A DNA stretch of 64,000 nucleotides from Plumapathes pennacea. Lineage: Eukaryota; Cnidaria; Anthozoa; Antipatharia; Myriopathidae. The notes under the pieces are model-generated. The model worked only from the letters and a program-made list of their open reading frames with translations, had not been told where the DNA came from and did no database searches. Positions 1-12,697 of this stretch are shown here, in pieces. The stretch's first letter is position 1. Each line of letters starts with the position of its first letter. The DNA lies in assembly GCA_964036295.1 (NCBI GenBank), contig OZ038462.1:36803680-36867679 (forward strand), given 5' to 3'. A program made the position numbers and the translations under genes.

Positions 1-2129
1 AACAGCGCTTGAAAGCAAATCGGGAGCTTCAGGCGCCGTTTGTGTTAAACTCAGATACTTATTCAGAAAGGACAAGCAACAAAGGTTAGTGGAAATCGAA
101 CAATCACCGTGACAAGTATATTCTACCCGTATCTTGTAACTCGATCACTTCAAGAATGTATTAGAATCTGTATGATGCTGATCATTTTCCCTCGAAGTAT
201 TGTTTTAATACGCTTCTGTCGCCACTTTCGGCTACCGTATTCGCTCAGAGCAATCGGAACTTGGAGTCTTGAATGATTTAGTCAGATGTCTTATTTTTCT
301 GTCAAGACTAAAACTGTAACAAATGCTGTAATCTGACATGCGGTTATTGCAGCGAGAATCGTTCACAAGCCCTTAGAAGTATGACTAGGTCTGAAGCCCG
401 TCTATAATTTGAAGTAAACCGTTCAAGTTTTGCTTTGTTTCTGGGAGAAATCATGTTGTTTTGAGCGGGTTCACATACAAAACAATTCGAGTCGTTAAAT
501 ATGCATGCCTAAGTCTGGAGCGTGCAGTCCAGAGTAAAAACAAATCGCATAGGAAGCCTATTTAATTGTACTGCCCATGAATTCAAAATTGGAAAATCAG
601 TGTTCCTTTTCTCCCGTACTACGACGGCCGACCAACTTCAAAATTTGAGTATTAAATTTTGAGAACGTGCTTGGCAGACTGTATGAATTAATTTGACTTG
701 CCGACCGTGGGAAATACGTACTTCGTCACGCAATCGACTCTTTTTCAACGCAAAAGTATAACACACACCATTCTTTTTCTCCTTCCTTTGCGTGTAGCAC
801 TTGACTTCGAAGAAAAGATTGAGTCAACCTTTCGGTAAAACAAAGGCTACTCTTGTTGTGACCAAAGTAAAAGTCCCATCAATGGCAGAGCGAGGGGTAT
901 CTGCGATTATCGTATTTCTAGTATATTTGTAAACTTATGGTATCCACGTTTCGGTATTTTATATCAATATTCTTGTTCTGAATGGCGGACATTTGCAATA
1001 ATCAATATAAATGGGCGCATCGCTTGTTTTCTGCTGCGTCATTCTACAAAGCATTCCGTAAAATTCAGTTATGTGGCAGAGCATTCCACGGTACAGCTCC
1101 AGCTGTGTGTATGTTTTTTTATTTGTGTAATTTAATCTGCATTCGTTTTTTTTCTTTCTTTCTTTCTTTTTGCATAATGTAGTCTGAGGCAAAGCGGAAA
1201 AATAATCTCGATGGACAGACAATTTTATAATTCGTGGTTACTCGAGACGTAGAGACAATTCCTTTTGATTGAAAAGAAAAAGCGCGCGTGAACAAAGACA
1301 CAACTGGGTAAAACAATAGCTTCTTTTGTTGCTAGCCTCGCGCTACAAGCTTCGTGTTTACCTTACTCATATGCAAATCTAAAGTTGTGGCAAAAGATTT
1401 GCATGCTCAATTTATCAACCAAGCTCTCAGAATTGCGATCACAAGACGCAAATAAACTCACACACATAAAAATGCTGGGCAATGTTTCGTCCAGTGTATC
1501 CGTGGCACATGCTTCTAACTAACTAGAAACGGATTTGAGATTATTGTATTTGCGATTGCTATTACTAGTTTTGTGAGTGAAATCTTAGTTTTAATTTGTA
1601 TATTTTATACAGCGTAAGTGGAGTTACGCGCGAAACAAATCAGTAGTGTGTTTGGGATATAAATGATAAGGATGGCTGATGAGTAGGTGGCGATTTAACG
1701 GCAACTTATTCTGTTTGTAACGGAGCAAACTGACTGCTAAAAAAAGACGTTTTAATTTCCGGTCGCATGCACTTATCTGCGTCCTTTGTCGGAAGTCTTA
1801 AACTCGACACAGAAACAAATCATTAATGTCCAAGGGGATATCATAAAGGGACAGAATAAAAAGAATCGGGTCACACGTTGGCGCTAAGACAGCGAAGAGT
1901 GAAGCTCCCCGGAACAAACGTTCCTCGAAAATAATAAGGTGTGACACACCCGCGCGAACTCAGCCGCTTGATATGGATTTAATGGACGAATCGTACCCTT
2001 ATTACTAGAGTGATGATACTTGATATTTAACCTGTCCTAGCATCACCATGTATCAAACTCAATAAAACTCGTCCTCTCAGCGTTAGATTGAAGGTCAGAA
2101 GATACAGAGTCTGTTTACTCTTCTTTCAG
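1..2129. other. Gene-free stretch, nothing recognised
   Basis: AT-rich sequence with only short open frames on either strand and no frame resembling a known domain. A short CTTT-type pyrimidine tract lies near 1148-1172. It may hold regulatory DNA, intron or UTR of a gene to the left, but nothing shows this directly. Confidence 0.5.
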
Positions 2130-2292
2130 TTCTTCGACACAGCCAATGCTAATTTAAACGCATTCAACGAGAGTGCGATTGCTTCACTTACCGAAAAACA
2201 CAAGCAACAGCCCCTGGAACAGAATCTTGGCTTGAACCATCTTACAGGTGACAATACAAGCTTTCCCGTTCCGCAAAGTCCAACCGTCAGCT
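2130..2292 (+). CDS. Candidate orphan internal exon
   Basis: A pyrimidine-rich stretch ending TTCTTTCAG at 2121-2129 looks like a splice acceptor, and CT followed by GTGAGT at 2293 looks like a donor. The 163 bases between are open in one frame and encode a polar, Asn/Gln/Ser-rich stretch beginning FFDTANANLNAF. I recognise no domain and found no partner exon, so this may be chance. It is listed because both splice signals agree with the open frame. Confidence 0.25.
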
Positions 2293-3121
2293 GTGAGTCT
2301 AATTGTTCCACGTCACCTGTTTGGAACGCATGTTTCTCGTGTTTTCAATATTTCCTATTGTTTGCACTGTTCTGCATACGTTTAATTCCGTGGGGGAGGG
2401 GGAAAGGGGAGGCTCGTGGGGAACACTCAGGTATGGAGTTCAGCCTGTTGTGCTTTCCTCACTCCGCTGTGCTGTGGTATGGAGGTTATTATGCTTTGCT
2501 ATGTTGATGTGCTATGCCTTGTTTAGTCAGTGCTATTATATTCAGTTTTGTGTTGTGTTGTGCTGCTGGGCTGAGATGTTGTGCAGAGGTGGTGTGTATT
2601 GCTGCACGGTCCTTTTCAAGTCGGGTAAGAAAATAACGGCAAAAGAGTCCTTTTTCAAGTTTCAGCAACATTTTCGGTTACTGTATACATTGCCCAACCA
2701 CCATGTGATGGCCGAACAGCATTGCTTTGGCCGACAGGGGTGAAAAATTGCGAAATATGGTGAAACATTTCCGACGTGAATCCTTTAGAGCGCGCAAAGA
2801 ATTTGATTCCTAGCTTCGGCCCAAATTAAAAATCCCCGGCCAACGTTAGCAAGCAGAAGCGACTTATCCGAAGCCTATATTAAACGTAAAACTTAACTTC
2901 TGTTAGCAGTCGGCAAGACATTGACTAATTAAACTGTTTGCAAAACTTTATTACATTTTGTGTTGAAAGATGTCAATTAAATTTTGCAAGTGCGCTAGTT
3001 ACAGAACATAACATAGTAACAGCGTAACATAGTTTTATTGAGTAAGTTAGCTTAATTCTTTCATGACTTTATTAGTTTCGTCGTGTTGTCTCACGGCACC
3101 GGTAAAACAAATGAGTTCTTA

Positions 3122-3659
3122 GGGGCTGGTCTTTTATTACCTGTGAGGGGGGGCCAGCAGTTTTGCAGCACCAAGCAGGCATTTTGAAGCCGACCCCCCA
3201 GAGCCCTTGGTGTTTTTCAATTTGACCTCCCACACAATGTCCCTCAGGACAAAAGTGACCCCCCATCCCTCCCCTTTCAACCACAGCCACTGAAAACGTT
3301 CTCGCGTTTCACATTAATAACAATAATTGACCACACGCGAAGTATCGCTATTGATCACAGAACGCATAAACCATCCTGGGCATTTCCGATTACCTGACGA
3401 CAGCAATTAGAGGATTGGGACGAGTAAAAGGGACGAAAGGGGAAGGAGACTGGAGAAAAGTACTTGCGATCCGGTTTGATCAACACTACAACTAAGAACC
3501 GTAAATGATGGCCATAAAAGCGAATATTCAACAATATGACTCCCCAAAGGACGCCAACTATTTAAAAATGACCCCCCACAAGCTACCAATTTTCTGAAAG
3601 TGACCCCCCAGCAATTTGGCCGCCCCCTCCCCCCTCACAGGTAATAAACGACCGGCCCC
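3122..3659. mobile_element. Harbinger-like MITE with TTA target duplication
   Basis: The ends are inverted repeats of about 32 bases (GGGGCTGGTCTTTTATTACC at the left and its near-complement at 3627-3659, each followed inward by a G/C run). TTA flanks both ends (3119-3121 and 3660-3662). A tandemly duplicated copy of the flank at about 3735-3760 lacks the element and shows the empty site with a single TTA, which confirms the boundaries. The 538 base interior has no coding capacity. A 3 bp TWA duplication is typical of PIF/Harbinger elements. Confidence 0.75.
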
Positions 3660-3822
3660 TTAAAATGTCCATAACATTGCAGGTTTCAAGCCATAACACT
3701 CAGAAGTTTCCTTGTCGCTGTAATGTGAGTACAACAAATAAGTTCTTAAAATATCCGTAACATTGCAGGTTTTAAGCCATAATACTCAAAAATTTCCTTG
3801 TCACTAGTTTTGTAATGTGATT
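3660..3822. repeat. Two-copy tandem repeat, about 85 bp unit
   Basis: The segment containing AACATTGCAGGTTTCAAGCC near 3671 is repeated with point changes near 3756, both copies ending in TGTAATGTGA. The left edge of the first copy is interrupted by the MITE at 3122-3659. Confidence 0.75.
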
Positions 3823-3936
3823 CCACTGGATTATCGTAGTTTTTACTGTTTTTCGCTTACGTAACATTATTGTAAAATATGCGACACACCTTTATGAAAG
3901 AGGTCTCGTATACAAAGCTATTTTGAATTGCTATTG

Positions 3937-5531
3937 CTACCCAATTGGGGTAAGTTCTTTGCTAGAATCGTTCGTAACGAAAAAGGTTTTATTTTCTCCA
4001 AACTCACCAATGCTTTTTTCAAATAAATCGGAATTCCCAGCTGTCGTCTCAACCTCGGACAACTCAAAATTCACAGAATGCATTGCGCTGTCACTTAGCC
4101 GGCACGATCTGTTTCCAGTAGTGTTCTCACAAGGGCAGTGCTCATTACTGTGAGGTTGCACATTCGTCAGAGAATGATCATGAGAAGAGTCCATGTTAGT
4201 TATTCTTGACCGTCTTCTTAGAAAGTAGATAGTCAACAGGATGCACAGAAACATTCCAATAGAGGTGACCAGTCCCGTGATCAGCAGAACGGAGGCCGAG
4301 GATTCTGAAACGTAGCAGTTTCCAATAAATAAATCGAAATGGTCTTACTATGTACTGCGTAACATGCAGCATTAATCCTTCCACAGTTCTATCAAAAAAA
4401 AAAAACAAAAACAAAAAACAAAAACAAAAAACAAAAAAAAAATTGCCACATGTGGAAAACTCGTGAATCGGCTCATGATGTGAGCTCTCTTAACTCAATC
4501 TAATTCTAAAACTGTTCTCCAATAAAATGAAAAGAACGACTTTCGATTATCCGACTGAATGATAACTCCATACCGAATGCCCATGCCTGGTAATTTGACT
4601 GGCAAGCTATCTCTAGTTGTCCACTAATATCTGATCAAAAAGGTGTTTTTTTCCCCATCATCTTCCGGAAACAATTTTCGAAAATCTTCCGAGTGTATAT
4701 ATACTCATCATTATATATAGATTTAACTTTACACTGGCTCCGTTTTTAATTCTCTCGCTTCACCTTTCTGAGTTGTAAACGTTGCTTTGAACTTGGTAGA
4801 GCGGTATTTGCTTGACTTGTACCTCACCCACAGTTTCTGACCAGACGAAGAAACCCGTGCTGGTTTTGAAGAGCCACAAAACGTTCCTAAACTTGCACCG
4901 TTCAACTCTCCATCACGAACCTCTACCGAACTACGGTCCACATCTGAATAACACGAGTTCACATTGCCAACGTCAAAGGACTCGAACTTGAGATGAATTA
5001 TGCGATTTTCAGCAACAGTTATTTGCCATGTAAGCTGTACGCCACCCAAAAAGTATTCTGGGTAGCCTGGACTGCACAGCTCACCAGAACTTCCTGTCAA
5101 TAAGATTTCCCGCTCTTTGAACTGGGAGGCAGTCTTGTTGCACCGGGCTGTGCGTGTAATGGGTGAGAGCAAGAGACGGGAAAAGAGTCAAGAGAGAAAA
5201 TTAAATGCTGGAAAATTTGTAACAGCAAAATGTAGAAAGCCTAGACATTCGCTGATTTTTATTTGAAGAGATAACATCAGAAATGCAACCCATACTGCTG
5301 AAATGTTTTCTCTGACCCGGGACGCTTGAATCACCGAGAACCGAAACATTGGCCACTAACATCAATAAAATAATGTTAGTTTGATCAATGATACAAATTT
5401 AAGAACCAGAAACCAGTTCAGATGAAAAAATGCACCGAAATGCGTTCATTTTAAAGAAAAGTGTTATATCGCCACCACTTACCTAGAAAGCAAATGTAGA
5501 TAAGGCACAGAACGCGGCGTTTTCTTTCCAT
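3937..5531 (-). CDS. Single-CUB type I membrane protein, paralogue B
   Basis: Three coding exons read on the minus strand. Exon 1, 5531-5483, encodes a basic N-terminus followed by a hydrophobic signal-peptide core (VLCLIYICFL) and ends at a GTAAGT donor. Exon 2, 5147-4764, encodes one CUB domain (SPGYPEYF near its start, a Cys pair, then LWVRYKSSKYRSTKFKATF). Exon 3, 4304-3937, begins with a transmembrane helix (ASVLLITGLVTSIGMFLCIL), a basic RRRSR stop-transfer, and a polar cytoplasmic tail of about 90 residues. All junctions are phase 1 and give a 266-residue protein. CUB domains bind ligands outside the cell, so a receptor or adhesion role is an inference. It is the tandem paralogue of the gene at 7835-9399. 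The donor of exon 2 (AAAG|GTGAAG) was chosen because it alone keeps the membrane exon in frame. Confidence 0.75.
4391..4440. repeat. A-rich (A5C)n simple repeat
   Basis: Runs of A interrupted by single C, inside the intron between the CUB and membrane exons of paralogue B. Confidence 0.9.
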
Positions 5532-7279
5532 CCGTGAGGATTTATTCCATTTCGATTTAATGGAATGCATACAGTTCTTCTCAAGCGAATCCCGAATTCA
5601 TAAAGAAGGCGGCTTCCTAGCCATAGGTACTGATATATGCTACTGCTAAAATGAACCCCAATAATTGCCTCCAACAAACATATTAAGCACACGCGAAGCA
5701 GGAACTTGAAGCTGCAAAATTTAAATTTTTAATCAAAGGAAGCCTAACTTTTACAAAAGGAGTTATTACCCCGTCATAAGGGCTGTCAAGCGGTCAATAA
5801 ATCATCGTGTTACAGATGACAACTATACATAGCGATATATTTAAGATATATAGCAAGATAACAAGGTTGCTTTCCATGCAGAACTAGTTTAAGCTACCCT
5901 TGGTGATAACTAAAGAGAAAATTTTGATTTGGTATGGGAGTATGAATTATTTGGCAGGACAGGATGGCTTTATGAAGAAAAATAAAACAATTGATTAATC
6001 CAAGTCTAGTGAAGGGGCGACGTCACAGTAAATTTAGAACAGGCGGTTCCGTTTTAAAGTCTGGTAAATCTTTGTTACATGATCCTGATCTCCTAGCACG
6101 ACTAGGATCAGCGCCTGTGAATCGGCCGCCTCTTGGAACATTTCTTTGACTCGTCTCGCAACTTTTCCTTCATGCAGTTTTAATCCTTCGACGTCAAAAA
6201 CAATTATCTTCCAGGTAAATCAAGCCTTAATTTAAACTTTAACTTGCCGGCAGAAGTAGATGTGTGCTTATTGGTCAAGCGCAGAGATCAACATTTCACA
6301 TAGTCCACAGTGCTCTGAGATTGTATGATAAAAGTATTTTATAGTTTTGCTAGTCTATTCAATGACTGATTATATAAATCGGAATGTTTCAACTCACTGT
6401 ATGGTAATATGTGTCTATAAGCCATCATTCACCAAGTAAGGGCTAATCTCATATAATCTTATTTACTTATGTTATGAATATGAAGTCACCCGCTTGGTCG
6501 GGATTGAACCATAAACCTTCGCTGTGTTTGTTACTTCCTGAATTTTGCGCGCACATTCTCTTAATAGTACAGCATATAAAGAAATAGAATGGGTGACATA
6601 AAGAGAACTAACAGTTGGGTCAGCTGCCTAGTGGATTGATCAGCTGCTGAGTTCTCCATAACGTACACTACATCTCTGAGAGGATCAATGCATAGAGAAA
6701 ATCTATTTCAATCGTTGCTAGGATTTAAAGGATTAACACATGATGGTTTTTTTCTTTGTGTCTGGGTTCAGAATAAGTATTTTTAGCAGTTCATAAACCA
6801 GCACGTGATTTACAAAGAAAATCAGATTCAGCATTCATGATAAAATATATACCGGACCCCGCACCGTCAAATATTTTTATTCGGGTCAGTTGCCTGCACG
6901 TTAAGTTCTCTTTGCTGCATTGTCGTACTCTAACATACGTACCATAAGATATAGAGTTTGAACAGAGCAAGAAACCCTACTTGCATTATATTCTGATGTA
7001 AACATTAAACTATTTAGCATACCAAAACGTTACTTCTCTATACATAGTTATAAAAAGTTGTGAGAAGAATGGCTGAGAGAAGTTGGCAGTTGATCTGTTT
7101 CCAGCTTCTTTTGATACAACTTTAATACTTTCTTAGTTTGTGTTAAATATGGGAAATTTGCACGACGCGCTCAGGCTATGAAAGCACTCTGACGTGAATC
7201 GCAAACATTAACCCTACACATGCTGGGCTCCAATTAAAAGGCAACTTCAGTAGTCAAGAAAACGCATCCAACTCACTTG
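5532..7279. other. Intergenic, between the two CUB genes
   Basis: No open frame of note and no recognisable repeat. Because paralogue B reads leftward from 5531, the right-adjacent bases are its likely promoter and the far end lies downstream of paralogue A. Confidence 0.5.
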
Positions 7280-7715
7280 AACCCCACTAAATGAAACCTA
7301 AAGGCGTGTGACTACTGTTTACTTTTCACTCCTGAGCTGTCAAATAAAACGTAAAGGTGTGACTACTCAAATGACTCAAGCTCTGAATGAGTACATTCTA
7401 ATAGCAGTACCGGTTCACTTCCACTGACTCGTAGTGAACTATTAAATGAAACCTAACTTTGTGACCACTTAAATGAAAGCTCTGAATGAGTACATTCTAA
7501 TAGTGTTCACTTCCACTGACTGGTAATGAACTTTCAAATGAAACCTAACTTTGTGACCACTCAAATGAAAGCGGCTCTCAATGAGTACATTCTAATAGCA
7601 GTGTTCACTTCCAACCCCTGAATAGTCAAAAAACCTACTGATGTGACTCACTCAAAGCTGTGAATGAATACATTCTACAGCAATGTTCACTTTTCACACC
7701 TGAACTGTCAACTAT
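7280..7715. repeat. Minisatellite, about 105 bp unit, four to five copies
   Basis: The phrases AAATGAAACCTAACTTTGTG, GAATGAGTACATTCTAATAG and GTTCACTTCCACTGACT recur in the same order at intervals of roughly 100-110 bases. The central copies are nearly identical and the outer ones degraded. It lies just downstream of the stop codon of CUB paralogue A (minus strand). Confidence 0.85.
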
Positions 7716-7834
7716 ATTTTTAATGTCATTTATATATTCACAAGTAAATTATTTTGGTACTCGAAATCCATTCGGATTTCTCCACGCAGCACTAACGACA
7801 CAAACATGAAAGTTCACAGCCCTTAGTAATACCT

Positions 7835-9399
7835 CTATAAAGAGTAGCTGCGAGCACGAGTTAATAAGCCGTTTTGCCGAAAACCTTGCGCACTAAAAGT
7901 CCGTGGCATGTTGGGAGAGAGCAGCCCTCGATTGGCTGTTTCACCGGGAGCCGGAAGTTGACGCTGGGTGCCCAGGCTCTCGCCAGTATCGTCGACAGGG
8001 GAGATACTGATTGTAATACCAGTCTTAGTTTGCCAGATAAGCGCATGCCCTGTCTTGCGATTTTTTCTGAATGTCTTTAAGGACGAGCAACAAAATGCTC
8101 CAATCAGGATAGCAACTATTCCAAGAACCACTCCTAGGGAAATCAATATTGCCTTCGTATCTGAAAGAAGAACGTCAAAGATTAAAAACTGAGCAAATAA
8201 TCCTGGGGTGAATCTCATCTTGTAGTGACAGACCTCGATTTATTTCGGATTCATTTGCTATGTTCTTGACTCCACTTGCTAGGTTTTGCATTCAAGAACG
8301 GACTTTGATCCCAATATTCCGGATTGTACTTGCTAGATTATGATTCCAATTCTCCACAGATAGAGTGTAAGGAGATTGGGTCCAAATTACCTCACGCAAA
8401 GGTTTGTGGGATCATCACATATGGAATTCGGAAGCCATTTTGAACACTGCTGTGTTCTGAAAGGCCAGGATCAAGCCATCGAATGTAGAACGGTTTATTG
8501 TATTCTCAAAAATCCGTAAATTACATCAGAAGTACAAGGTTACTATAAAGAACTAGCTTCGACCAACACACAACTGTTCAGTCCACTGGGAAGGGATGGA
8601 AAGCTGGACAGAACACATTTCTTGGATAGTTTCAAATACACACGGTCTCTTGAGCCTGACCCTTGATCCTGACAGACATTTATATTACTATATCTCACAG
8701 TACTACAAAAATGGCGTTGCCTGTAACGATCCCAAAAGTCTTTGCGAGAGGTAATTCGTACCCAGTGCCCCTTTCATTCTCGATGGCTAATAACAAAATT
8801 ATAATGTACCCTGGACTTAGGACTCCAGAAACCAGAAATTCGTACACTCTCTTCATGTTTGCAATACTAAATCTTGGCAATTTTGTCGCTCACTAGACTA
8901 ACTGACATGCAGGCTTTGATGAGCGTCTACTTACTGGTAGTTTTTCCTTTTACCACTTTGTACTTCGCCACAAAACCTCGCCTCTCAATCTTGTGATCTG
9001 AATGAAACTTCATCCACAAATGTTGACCAGTTGAAAAAACATCCGCTGGCGTGTTATTTCCACAGAACTTTCCCAGCTCTTGGCTACTGGAGGTTTTACC
9101 ATCTCGCAACTGTACGAAGTCGCCGTCTGTTGAACAGGCCTTCAGATACTGAACGGGCGGTACGAGGTCAAAATATGAGAATGTGAGCTGGATATGTTGT
9201 CCTTCTGGTGCAGTAATGATCCAGGTGCAGGTAATATTAGCAGGGTATTTGCGTTGAGAAGTGTAGTCTGGACTGTATATTGTACCAGAAGCCGCATTTA
9301 AATGTATGTTGTTGTTGGAAGCCAACGTGTTGTTTCTTGAACATCTTTTCCCTAGTTCAGTGAATGGGGTGTTAGTTCCCTTTACGAACTGATGCAAGT
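7835..9399 (-). CDS. Single-CUB type I membrane protein, paralogue A
   Basis: Two coding exons are clear on the minus strand. The CUB exon, 9399-8935, contains SPDYTSQRKYPANITCTWII, several Cys, the usual LxFxxFDL-like strand and GQHLWMKFHSD, and ends at a strong A|GTAAGT donor. The last exon, 8160-7835, starts with a transmembrane helix (AILISLGVVLGIVAILIGAF) followed by a basic tail of about 80 residues ending RARSYSL. The phase-1 junctions match paralogue B. The first exon is uncertain: a phase-compatible ATG exon lies at 10683-10638 (ending at GTAAGTAA), but its N-terminus is only a moderate signal peptide. The CUB acceptor has a weak pyrimidine tract. Function is probably extracellular ligand binding, as for its neighbour. 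Confidence 0.65.
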
Positions 9400-12300
9400 C
9401 TGGGGCGGCGTACAACGTTGCGTGATGGTATTGACAAAATATTCATTGATGTCGGCTTGTTAACACGATCAAAATTTGGTAATTCGGTTCAAGATTGACT
9501 ACTTTTTGAGATGCATGGACCAAACTGGTTTTCATAGTTCAATTTATCTAATCTATAAAGTATATCACGTAAGTGCTATAAAATAATAAATACAAAGTCT
9601 GTAAAAGTCACACCTATACACACTGTAGAAATTTATTATACATACATAAAACTTATTAAAAGCCCGTTTAGCAGATTTACTACTTACCACCATGTACAAA
9701 GGACCATAAAATAAGAGTTTCTGAAAGGCATAACAATAAAAATAATTAAAATGCTAAGCAGAAGGTCAAGTTTTCTGACTTACTAAACTCAGTCACTGCT
9801 GCGCATGCTTAAACTGTAGCTTCTGCTGATTTTTCTCGGACGCCCGGAAATGAAACTTTCGGATCAATTTCACTTATTTAGTGACCCTTGTACTACTGTG
9901 CTTCGATTTCAGTACAAAACAAAACCACCACCACCACCACCAATAACAACAACAACAACAACAACAAAGAAAACTAACAAAAAAATGATAAGTATATACA
10001 ACGTAAGCATTGATACTACAGTGTACTCATTTAATATTTACGTGTCATTTAGAGTTACACTTGGCAATTTACGTGCTGCCAGTTTTCCAAGGTGAGACTC
10101 ATGGCCTGGAGTTAACGCATATGGGTGCTCAGACACCTGGGTCAGGCACCCACACAGCCCCACAGCCCCACAGCCACACAGGCCGCATACATATAAATTG
10201 AAGTGAAAACACAGCTTTTTCTACAACATAAATTTATCAAGTCAAATCCATTGCATTGTCAATTCAAACACCAAAAATGGACCGTAGTGGACGGTTCAGG
10301 ACGATTATAACGGTTGCTTTCTTTGCACTGACAACTTGGAACTTAACGTACTAACCTGAAACACAGCGCATTCTTGCGAAAATAGAATGATGTGTAATTC
10401 ATCCACTGACAAACTCCCAATGGATCTTTATTTTTATTGAGTGCTAGTTGCCGGCTTCATCAAGAATATAGCAATGCAGATCTGTTTCAGCGTAAACTAG
10501 GAGTTGCAGTATTGACACCACGACTTGTGATTACTTAAAAAGCTTTTAAAAGTTGTTTTAAAGCTACTTTTGCAAACGACACAGAAATACGTTGAAATGA
10601 ATGAGGGGTGTAATAGTGGAAAATATATATTACTTACGAAAGAATGAGCATAAATGCCAGTGGGTCGTGCATAACGCAGTCATCTCACTTCAACCAAACA
10701 ACATTTCCAACTTCCCATTCACTAGTATTTCTCAATTCAACCAAGTCGCTTTGTCAGGCTAACTTCTAGCGTCGTTCTATGAATATAAAAGTGATTTGTC
10801 ATTGTGCAACCGCTAAGCTCCATTGCAGAACGTACAAAAGATTAAAGGAAGTAATTTATTTGAACACAAAAGCGTGAAAACTAAAACTTGATTAATTTCC
10901 CAAACAAAGAAACCCTTTATCGCAGATACAAAACACTAGAGATTATATATCTAAGATGTAATATATTCCAGGTATTCGCATGACGTTCATGTAAAACGCG
11001 TAAAAATCGACAATCAGCGGGGTCCCAAGGGGGAATTTTTCTTATATCAAATACAAAATGGCGCGAGAGAGAAAGATGCTTTTATTTAAACAGGGTAATC
11101 CATATAGTATAATATCATCGCAATATGTTACTGCTATCAATAATTGATAACTGTTATTAATCTCTCCAGTCACCTTCAGTTTTTTGGACAAAATGGGGAC
11201 ACAGCACTGATTCTGCAGTTCAACCTGAGTTGTGGCACTAATCCTCCCCCCCCCCCCCCCCCTTCCCCCTCCGCTCATGGTTGTTTTTGTTTCAACAGAC
11301 TGGCGAGGTCCGTGTGCTCGCAAAAATGCAACATTGGATCTGGGGGGTGGGACGATGTATCGGGATGAAAAGACTGAAAAATGTTTCAGTGTGCTCTTTG
11401 TCTCAACAGGTTTTGTCCAAGTTTGTTGGTTTTTGACCGACTGATGGATACATTTCTTGATTCTTGTCGCGCTGTAAACAGGGTCTTTCTTAGTGTACTT
11501 TCTTGAGGGCAGCAATTTGTTGTTTGTGAGCACTATTCCGAACAAGATAATTGCAATTACAAAATGCAAATCATTTTACGTTTTCCAATTCGGGCTCAAC
11601 CGAACAAATAAGTTGGCGAAGTGTTAGACTATAGATTTGATTTTTTGATCATTGTCGTATGTTCTTGCTCGAGAAACTCACAAAGACCGCTTGCATCATT
11701 GCTTTATATTAGGCGAAACCATCGTGTTTAATCGAAACCTAATCAATGCACCCCCGCCTTTAGGGTTACTATTTTCAGCGGCTAAAAAGTTGGTGATATT
11801 TTACCCAAAGGGTAAGTGGCAATTTAATTTCAGCGATTTCTTCGATTTCAAATAAATAATTTTGAGCTATCACTAAAACAGTAAGAGTATATATATTTTG
11901 CAGTATGTGTTGTATTGTATGTACGACGTAAATATGTTTGCATACTATGGGTGTATGTATGTATGTAATTGTATAAATGTAAATCAAAACGAGTCACTCA
12001 GCCTGTACTACTAAAAGAATGGGTTCAGAATTTTCTTTCACACAGCATTTTCCATTCATTAAGATGGAGTAAAAGGGCGGCGAACTTTTTGCAGTTGCAC
12101 AAAGTTTCCTCGTTGGCGATCAGAAGCCTGCCATGCGCACTTATTTTAAAATGCGACGTAAAGATTGTACACGCGGTGAAGAAAGTGAATGCCCACTTCG
12201 TTCGCTTCAATTGCGTCATTTTTCTCTCGCGCTTCCGATCTTGGAAAGAAAACTGGACTGAAGGATTGTAACAGTCCAGAAATACACAACAGCAACAATA

Positions 12301-12697
12301 GCACACACCACAAAGTACACAAACGAAACAGTAAGGGCCTGTTCTTTAAAGAGCTTGTGCACTGAAGTTCGTTGCTTTTGATCCAAGAATTGTACTTTGT
12401 CTATATGTAACTGTTATACTTAGCTATCTACGACAGCGTCATTTTTGAGTTTCATTCCTGATATACTAAAATCAATTGTCTCTCATCATAGTAGCCGACT
12501 ATTCAAATACTGTCTTAATAAAATCAAGAAATCTTAAAACGAACTAATATTGCACATATCTTTATCAGCGCATACAGTACATTTCATGTAAAACCGATTG
12601 TGACGTATAATACCTTCACAAGGACTAATTTTATTGTTGAATAAACCTTTCTGTTTTCGTGTGTTCTTCAGTAACTGAATATGAAACGGCAGTCATC
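9400..12697. other. Mostly gene-free, simple repeats, possible exon 1 of CUB paralogue A
   Basis: Holds the candidate first exon of paralogue A (10638-10683, minus), an (ACC)n/(AAC)n tract at about 9926-9970, a CCACAG-rich tract at 10148-10180 and a C run near 11245-11262. Open frames around 11042-11569 depend on the homopolymer and lack an ATG. Nothing else is recognised. Confidence 0.5.

Noticed and set aside
2303..2743. 146-codon Cys-rich plus-strand frame
   Set aside because: Low-complexity TGTG/TGCT-rich DNA gives Cys/Leu/Val; no signal, domain or splice context.
6478..6545. tRNA-like B box (GGTTCAATCCC on the minus strand)
   Set aside because: No matching A box or cloverleaf stems nearby.
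11042..11569. 175-codon minus-strand frame with a hydrophobic start
   Set aside because: It begins at TTG with no in-frame ATG, and its Gly/Pro-rich middle comes from a C homopolymer; likely chance.
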